Source: an uncultured Propionibacteriaceae bacterium
GTDB taxonomy: Bacteria > Actinomycetota > Actinomycetes > Propionibacteriales > Propionibacteriaceae
Reading direction: 5' to 3'
DNA: 5,842 bases
NCBI GenBank assembly: GCA_936924635.1
Contig: CAKZHP010000013.1
Span: 1-5,842, forward strand
Below the pieces are notes generated by a model that saw nothing but the letters and a program-made list of their open reading frames with translations, was not told the origin of the DNA and searched no databases. Both the position numbers and the translations under genes were made by a program. This document shows, piece by piece, positions 1-5,842 of this stretch (within the stretch, counting starts at the first letter, position 1; the number at the start of each line of letters is the position of its first letter).

Positions 1-126
1 GGTCGCCGCGGCCCGCCGCCCGCCGTCGACGACCAGCCCGGCGACGGCCAGCAGCGCGACCATGACGACCGCGACGAACGCCGTCACCGACTGGCCGCGG
101 TCGCTGCGGGGGCCAGAGCTCGTCAT
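1..126 (-). CDS. TadE/TadG-like Flp pilus assembly protein, N-terminal fragment (gene continues off left edge)
   Basis: Only the first 42 codons are present. The peptide starts MTSSGPRSDRGQSVTAFVAV, followed by a single hydrophobic helix (about residues 14-33) and then VDGGRRAAAT. A short charged N-terminus ending in RGQ or RGS, one helix and then a VDGG motif is the usual opening of the actinobacterial 'putative Flp pilus-assembly TadE/G-like' family. These are membrane-anchored minor pilin-like proteins encoded with the Tad (tight adherence) secretion apparatus. The residue five places after Gly11 is Ala16, not the Glu of classical TadE pilins. The ATG at 126-124 is supported by a purine-rich Shine-Dalgarno (GGAGAGGAGAG) ending about 4 nt upstream. 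It is divergent from pfp, so it is probably the first gene of its transcript, with the rest of a Tad cluster expected to the left. The family call rests on the N-terminal motif alone. Confidence 0.72.
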   Translation of the reverse strand, partial: MTSSGPRSDRGQSVTAFVAVVMVALLAVAGLVVDGGRRAAAT

Positions 127-130
127 CGCG

Positions 131-141
131 CTCTCCTCTCC
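131..141 (-). promoter_or_regulatory. Ribosome binding site of the Tad-like gene
   Basis: On the minus strand the sequence reads GGAGAGGAGAG, ending 4 nt before the ATG at 126-124. Two overlapping GGAG/AGGAG cores are possible. The site fixes the start of the partial Tad-like gene and rules out extending it into the divergent spacer. Confidence 0.65.
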
Positions 142-183
142 TGGACGTCCCCATCCTGGCGCAGCCGCGTCCTGTCCGGGGAG

Positions 184-192
184 TTGTCCACA
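184..192 (+). promoter_or_regulatory. DnaA-box-like 9-mer
   Basis: The sequence TTGTCCACA matches exactly the DnaA box form favoured in GC-rich actinobacteria such as Streptomyces. It sits alone in the spacer between the divergent Tad-like gene and pfp, about 24 bp upstream of the possible pfp -10 hexamer. I saw no second box nearby, so this is not an origin of replication. It may be a chance match, a titration site, or a place where DnaA affects transcription. The match is seen directly; any function is inference. Confidence 0.35.
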
Positions 193-215
193 GGTTCTCG
201 GGCCAGTGGCGCCGA

Positions 216-221
216 TAGGCT
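216..221 (+). promoter_or_regulatory. Possible -10 element of the pfp promoter
   Basis: TAGGCT fits the actinobacterial -10 pattern TANNNT and lies 30 nt before the pfp ATG, giving a predicted leader of roughly 20-25 nt that contains the Shine-Dalgarno. The -35 region at a 16-17 nt spacing (GGTTCTC, 193-199) matches TTGACA poorly, so the promoter call is weak. Confidence 0.3.
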
Positions 222-238
222 GAGGCGTCCCTGCGTAC

Positions 239-244
239 GAGGAG
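239..244 (+). promoter_or_regulatory. Ribosome binding site that sets the pfp start
   Basis: GAGGAG is 7 nt from the ATG at 252 but only 1 nt from the in-frame TTG at 246. The spacing therefore selects ATG 252 and a protein beginning MVSKVALLTAGG, two residues shorter than the longest open frame. Confidence 0.75.
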
Positions 245-251
245 TTTGTTC

Positions 252-1478
252 ATGGTCTCGAAGGTCGCCCTGCTCACCGCCGGCGGTTTCGCCCCCTGCC
301 TGTCGTCCGCCGTCGGCGGCCTCATCGAGCGCTACACCGCCGTCGCGCCGGAGGTCGAGATCATCGCCTACCGCCACGGCTACCAGGGGCTGCTGTCGGG
401 CGACCTGCTGGTCGTCGACGACGAGGTCCGGGCCAACGCCGGTCTGCTGCACCGCTACGGCGGCTCGCCGCTCGGCAACTCCCGCGTGAAGCTCACCAAC
501 GCGGCCGACCTGGTCAAGCGCGGCCTGGTGACCGAGGGTGACAACCCGCTCAAGGTGGCGGCCGACCGGCTCGTGGCCGACGGCGTCGACGTGCTGCACA
601 CCATCGGCGGCGACGACACCAACACCACGGCGGCCGACCTCGCCGCGTACCTCAAGGAGCACGACTACGACCTGACCGTCGTCGGTCTGCCCAAGACCAT
701 CGACAACGACGTGGTGCCGATCCGGCAGTCGCTGGGCGCCGACACGGCGGCCGAGATGGGCTCCCGGTTCAGCCAGAACGTGGTGGCCGAGCACAACGCC
801 AACGCGCGCATGCTGATCGTGCACGAGGTGATGGGCCGCAACTGCGGGTGGCTGACCGCCGCGACCGCCCGCAAGTACCACGAGTGGGTCGGCGAGCAGC
901 AATGGCTGCCCGGGATCGGCCTGGACCGGCGCGCGTGGGACATCCACGCGGTGTTCGTGCCCGAGGCGGTCATCGACATCGAGGCCGAGGCCGCTCGCCT
1001 GAAGGCCGTCATGGACGAGATCGGCTGCGTGACGATCTTTCTCTCCGAGGGCGCCGGCGTGACCTCGATCGTCGCCCAGATGGAGGCCGCGGGCCAGGAC
1101 GTCCCCCGCGACGCGTTCGGGCACGTACGCCTCGACAAGGTGAACCCCGGCGCCTGGTTCGGCGAGCAGTTCGCCGCCAAGCTCGGCGCGGAGAAGACGC
1201 TGGTGCAGAAATCGGGCTACTACGCCCGCTCGGCCGCGGCGAACCAGACCGATCTCGACCTGATCCGCTCGATGACCGACCTGGCCGTCGACTGCGCCCT
1301 GCGCGGTGAGCCCGGCGTCATCGGCCACGACGAGGAGGACGGCGACACCCTCAAGGCCATCGCCTTCGACCGCATCAAGGGCGGCAAGGCCTTCGACATC
1401 ACCCAGGACTGGTACGGCGCACTGCTGTCCGAGATCGGCCAGCCGGAACCGGTCGCCGCGGAGCTCCCCGAGCACTGA
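252..1478 (+). CDS. pfp: Pyrophosphate--fructose 6-phosphate 1-phosphotransferase (PPi-dependent phosphofructokinase)
   Basis: This cytosolic enzyme of the phosphofructokinase superfamily reversibly phosphorylates fructose 6-phosphate to fructose 1,6-bisphosphate using pyrophosphate (EC 2.7.1.90), so it can serve glycolysis and gluconeogenesis. The 408-residue product is close to the roughly 400 residues of bacterial homologues such as that of Propionibacterium. Visible motifs in order are the N-terminal phosphate loop TAGG (9-12), GGDD (119-122), PKTIDND (147-153), MGRNCGW (194-200, fructose 6-phosphate site) and GYYARS (322-327). Two positions set the phosphoryl donor in this family: Asp in GGDD, where ATP enzymes usually have Gly, and Lys in PKTIDND, where ATP enzymes have Gly. 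Both are the PPi type here. Asp151 of TIDND aligns with the catalytic Asp127 of the E. coli enzyme. The ATG at 252 is chosen over the TTG at 246 from Shine-Dalgarno spacing. The gene appears monocistronic: divergent from the Tad-like gene and convergent with the YihY-family gene. Confidence 0.95.
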   Translation: MVSKVALLTAGGFAPCLSSAVGGLIERYTAVAPEVEIIAYRHGYQGLLSGDLLVVDDEVRANAGLLHRYGGSPLGNSRVKLTNAADLVKRGLVTEGDNPLKVAADRLVADGVDVLHTIGGDDTNTTAADLAAYLKEHDYDLTVVGLPKTIDNDVVPIRQSLGADTAAEMGSRFSQNVVAEHNANARMLIVHEVMGRNCGWLTAATARKYHEWVGEQQWLPGIGLDRRAWDIHAVFVPEAVIDIEAEAARLKAVMDEIGCVTIFLSEGAGVTSIVAQMEAAGQDVPRDAFGHVRLDKVNPGAWFGEQFAAKLGAEKTLVQKSGYYARSAAANQTDLDLIRSMTDLAVDCALRGEPGVIGHDEEDGDTLKAIAFDRIKGGKAFDITQDWYGALLSEIGQPEPVAAELPEH

Positions 1479-1498
1479 CTGAAGCACCGGCACACGGA

Positions 1499-1577
1499 GG
1501 TTGAGCAAGGATCAGCCGAGCTTGCGAGGGTGATCGGCGTCGAAACCGCGGCTGGCTGAGCGAAGCGAGGGCAGCCG
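1499..1577. repeat. Composite intergenic palindromic element
   Basis: Just after pfp lies a stretch beginning GGTTGAGCAAGG (1499) and reaching GTCGAAACC (1539-1547), then a second part with TGAGCGAAGCGAGGG (1557-1571). It contains several short inverted repeats: GCAAG 1505-1509 with CTTGC 1521-1525, GATCA 1510-1514 with TGATC 1531-1535, and CGGCTG 1549-1554 with CAGCCG 1572-1577. The two parts share a TGAGC...GCGAGGG theme. The GGTTGAGC...GTCGAAACC frame resembles palindromic intergenic elements I recall from some actinobacterial genomes, where they recur after genes. Multicopy status cannot be shown from one window. It could act as a terminator or be a dispersed repeat. Confidence 0.4.
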
Positions 1578-1589
1578 TCTGCATGACGT

Positions 1590-1611
1590 GGCCGCAACGA
1601 GCGTGGCGGCC
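1590..1611 (+). terminator. Candidate terminator hairpin for pfp
   Basis: A perfect 6-bp all-GC stem, GGCCGC (1590-1595) with GCGGCC (1606-1611), closes a 10-nt loop. It is followed by TGCCTTCTCT (1612-1621), which is pyrimidine-rich with five T residues. It starts 111 nt after the pfp stop. There is no true T-run, as is common in GC-rich actinobacteria, so intrinsic termination is plausible but unproven. Confidence 0.4.
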
Positions 1612-1687
1612 TGCCTTCTCTGGCTCCCAGGAGCGGCACGGCCAGACACGGCACGTCGCGACGCCGGGCGACCAGAGGATGCAGGCC
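1608..1687. repeat. Long imperfect inverted repeat in the convergent spacer
   Basis: The 16-nt arm at 1608-1623 (GGCCTGCCTTCTCTGG) matches the reverse complement of 1672-1687 at 14 of 16 positions, and one of the two differences would be a G-U pair in plus-strand RNA. The 48-nt interval holds smaller inverted repeats, including GCTC/GAGC at 1623-1634 and the 10-bp palindrome CGTCGCGACG at 1654-1663. The arms compete with both neighbouring hairpins (1590-1611 and 1685-1700), so alternative folds are possible. Its position between converging genes suggests a bidirectional terminator or the remnant of a small inverted-repeat element. Confidence 0.45.
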
Positions 1688-1700
1688 CGAGGTTCCGGGC
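1685..1700 (-). terminator. Candidate terminator hairpin just after the YihY-family gene
   Basis: GCCCG (1685-1689) and CGGGC (1696-1700) form a perfect 5-bp GC stem with a 6-nt loop, beginning 3 nt beyond the stop codon at 1706-1704. The stem is short and no T-run follows on the minus strand, so termination here is only a suggestion. Confidence 0.3.
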
Positions 1701-1703
1701 GGG

Positions 1704-2798
1704 TCAGCGGCGGCGGCGAGCCCGGGCGGCGAGCAGGCGGCCGATGAGCGCACCCAGGCCGAGGCCAGTGGCACCGCCGACGGCGTACCCGGCACCCAGG
1801 CCGACGCTGACGCCGCGCTTGGCGACCTTCTCCGGCACCATCACCTCGGCCTCGACCCGCTCGGCGAGCGGCGTCATGCGCATGCCGAGCTCCCCCGGGT
1901 CGGTCTGCATCTCGCTCACCTCGTCGTCCCGGGCGGTCGCGGTCCAGGCCGCGCCCAGCATGACGATGGTGGCGAACAGGTTCAGGGTCAGCATCAGCAC
2001 GATGATGGGGCCGAAGATCGCCGCCGCCTTGTTGTTGGCGAACGCCAGCGACACCAGGTTTCCGAGGTTGAGGATCAGCACCAGGCCGAGCGAGCCGAAC
2101 AGAGCACCCCGGGTTACGGCCTTGAAGTCGCGCCGGTGATCGGGCAGCACGGTGTAGAGGTAGACGAACAGCAGCCAGCCCACGACGGCCGACACCAGGA
2201 TGCCGAGCACGGTGGTCAGCACGGAGGCCACGGGCGAGTCCGCGAGGTGGAACAGGCCCAGGACCAGTCCCTTGGCGAACGACGCGATGGAGTTGGCCGC
2301 GACCAGCAGGATGCCGAAGAACAGCAGGCCGACCAGGATCAGCAGGTTCTTGAGCAGGTCGGTGACCATCTTCAGCGGGCCGCCGCCATCCGGCGTGATG
2401 TCGAAGTTCTCACGCCACATGGCGTTGATGGCCTTGTCGATGTTGGCGATCCAACCCTGGCCCGCGTACGCCGCTGACAGCAGCGCCACGATGCCCACGC
2501 CGCGCCAGTTGGAGAGGGTGTCGAGGATCACGTCGAGGATCTGCTTGGCGCTCTCCGCGTCGCCGATCTGCTCTTTGACGAGGTTCGTCGCCTGGGTGAT
2601 GAGGCTCGGGTCGATGACGTTGATCGTGAAGCCCAGCAGTGAGAACGCGAACATCAGGATGGGCACCATCGCCAGCACCGAGAAGTATGTGATCGCTGCG
2701 GCGAACTGGCTTCCCAGACGCGACGAGAACCGTTCGAAGGCGCGCATGATGTGCGCCACCCACGGCGTCTTCATGAACTTCGCCAACCACTCACCCAT
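1704..2798 (-). CDS. YihY/BrkB-family integral membrane protein with a glycine-zipper tail
   Basis: This 364-residue polytopic membrane protein has features of the YihY/virulence factor BrkB family (once wrongly called ribonuclease BN); its substrate is not established. The family core is visible: an amphipathic N-terminal region (1-30), then SQFAAAITYFSVLAMVPIL (30-48), a motif typical of the first membrane helix. Further hydrophobic segments lie at about 100-116, 148-172, 190-218, 228-254 and 258-288. GQGWIANIDKAINAMW (113-128) and LYTVLPDHRRDFKAVTRGAL (214-233) also match family-conserved regions. Beyond the last helix is an acidic linker (290-322) and a Gly-rich segment with glycines every fourth residue from 329 to 353, ending in RARRRR; E. 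coli YihY (about 290 residues) is shorter. The ATG at 2798-2796 has a strong GGAGGT Shine-Dalgarno 8 nt upstream. It lies 69 bp downstream of gcvP on the same strand, so co-transcription is possible. Confidence 0.9.
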   Translation of the reverse strand: MGEWLAKFMKTPWVAHIMRAFERFSSRLGSQFAAAITYFSVLAMVPILMFAFSLLGFTINVIDPSLITQATNLVKEQIGDAESAKQILDVILDTLSNWRGVGIVALLSAAYAGQGWIANIDKAINAMWRENFDITPDGGGPLKMVTDLLKNLLILVGLLFFGILLVAANSIASFAKGLVLGLFHLADSPVASVLTTVLGILVSAVVGWLLFVYLYTVLPDHRRDFKAVTRGALFGSLGLVLILNLGNLVSLAFANNKAAAIFGPIIVLMLTLNLFATIVMLGAAWTATARDDEVSEMQTDPGELGMRMTPLAERVEAEVMVPEKVAKRGVSVGLGAGYAVGGATGLGLGALIGRLLAARARRRR

Positions 2799-2806
2799 GT
2801 GTCGTT

Positions 2807-2812
2807 ACCTCC
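2807..2812 (-). promoter_or_regulatory. Ribosome binding site of the YihY-family gene
   Basis: GGAGGT on the minus strand, 8 nt before the ATG at 2798, is a near-complete anti-16S match and the strongest ribosome binding site in the window. It fixes the start of the YihY-family protein. Confidence 0.75.
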
Positions 2813-2819
2813 AGCGTGG

Positions 2820-2825
2820 AGCCTA
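2820..2825 (-). promoter_or_regulatory. Possible -10 element in the gcvP-YihY gap
   Basis: TAGGCT on the minus strand is identical to the hexamer proposed upstream of pfp. It would start transcription very close to the Shine-Dalgarno, giving a leader of only about 15 nt. No convincing -35 is visible at 16-18 nt spacing. If real, it would let the YihY-family gene be expressed independently of gcvP. Confidence 0.25.
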
Positions 2826-2867
2826 ACGGAATCACCGCGAACGACCCGCCAGGCCATCCCTGTGGTG

Positions 2868-5708
<2,841 letters not shown>

Positions 5709-5715
5709 CAGGGTG

Positions 5716-5725
5716 CCTCTCCCCC
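5716..5725 (-). promoter_or_regulatory. Ribosome binding site that sets the gcvP start
   Basis: GGGGGAGAGG on the minus strand ends 7 nt before the ATG at 5708. It supports the start at MTHIGEAAFAARHIG over the longer frame beginning at 5762, which would add 18 Arg/Pro-rich residues not typical of P-proteins. Confidence 0.65.
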
Positions 5726-5760
5726 GGCGGGACGGGATCGAGGGTCGCCGGGGCGCGTCC

Positions 5761-5766
5761 AACCTA
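5761..5766 (-). promoter_or_regulatory. Possible -10 element of gcvP
   Basis: TAGGTT on the minus strand fits TANNNT and lies 52 nt before the gcvP ATG, predicting a leader of about 45 nt. The sequence 17-18 nt further upstream (CCGGGT) does not resemble a -35 box. I see no glycine-riboswitch core in the leader. Confidence 0.25.
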
Positions 5767-5798
5767 CGCCACGACGCTTCTCCACCCGGCTCTAGCAG

Positions 5799-5829
5799 CC
5801 CCCGGCCCCCGCCCCACCGCGCCCCGCCC
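5799..5829 (-). other. G-run cluster with G-quadruplex potential upstream of gcvP
   Basis: On the minus strand there are five consecutive G-runs of lengths 3, 4, 4, 5 and 5 (plus-strand C-runs at 5827-5829, 5822-5825, 5812-5815, 5806-5810 and 5799-5803), separated by 1, 6, 1 and 2 nt. This satisfies the common G3+N1-7 quadruplex pattern. It lies about 90-120 bp before the gcvP start and about 32 bp beyond the possible -10. In such GC-rich DNA it may have no function. Confidence 0.4.
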
Positions 5830-5842
5830 AGACGGCGCGGCT

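Noticed and set aside
184..192. Origin of replication near the DnaA-box match.
   Set aside because: Only a single box was seen, with no AT-rich unwinding region and no dnaA or dnaN neighbour. An origin needs clustered boxes.
123..1508. A 461-codon open frame on the minus strand opposite pfp.
   Set aside because: It is the antisense shadow of pfp: low-complexity Val/Gly/Asp/Arg composition, no family resemblance, and it overlaps the start of the real Tad-like gene in another frame.
1654..1663. CGTCGCGACG, a perfect 10-bp palindrome as a possible operator.
   Set aside because: Ten-base palindromes of G/C-rich sequence are frequent by chance in such DNA, and this one is between gene ends, not at a promoter.
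1588..2139. A 183-codon plus-strand open frame starting in the convergent spacer.
   Set aside because: It runs mostly antisense into the YihY-family gene, is Ala/Arg/Pro-rich with no recognisable motif, and its first part lies in the hairpin-rich spacer.
2136..2826. Overlapping plus-strand open frames opposite the YihY-family gene.
   Set aside because: Their composition (Gln/Asp/His-rich or Ser/Arg-rich) and lack of a ribosome binding site mark them as shadows. The minus-strand frame encodes a coherent membrane protein.
5709..5842. Glycine riboswitch upstream of gcvP.
   Set aside because: Glycine riboswitches often precede glycine cleavage genes, so I looked for the conserved core and paired aptamer pattern. 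The leader lacks it; the only similarity is the GGGGGAGAGG ribosome binding site.

Overview
The window is ordinary chromosomal DNA from a GC-rich actinobacterium. The evidence is the strong G/C bias at third codon positions, long spurious open frames opposite the real genes, an actinobacterial-type Tad pilus protein, a pyrophosphate-dependent phosphofructokinase, a one-chain glycine decarboxylase and a DnaA box of the form TTGTCCACA. The genus cannot be fixed from the sequence. The intergenic element at 1499-1577 resembles palindromes I associate with Nocardioides/Kribbella-type genomes, which is only a weak hint.

Layout from left to right: (1) the first 42 codons of a TadE/TadG-like pilus assembly protein on the minus strand, running off the left edge; (2) a 125-bp divergent spacer holding a DnaA-box match, a possible -10 and the ribosome binding sites of both flanking genes; (3) pfp on the plus strand, a PPi-dependent 6-phosphofructokinase; (4) a 225-bp convergent spacer rich in inverted repeats, probably a two-way terminator; (5) a YihY/BrkB-family membrane protein on the minus strand with an unusual glycine-zipper tail; (6) gcvP on the minus strand, the complete P-protein of the glycine cleavage system, 69 bp upstream of the YihY gene; (7) a 134-bp leader upstream of gcvP with a G-run cluster.

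The genes do not form an obvious joint system. pfp serves central carbon flux, gcvP one-carbon and glycine metabolism, the membrane protein has no established function, and the Tad gene probably begins a separate pilus or secretion transcript. gcvP and the YihY-family gene may be co-transcribed, but the latter also has a plausible -10 of its own. I found no RNA genes, CRISPR array, insertion sequence, attachment site or toxin-antitoxin pair, and no clear evidence of a new biological system. The items most worth a second look are the glycine-zipper tail of the YihY protein and the structured convergent spacer.
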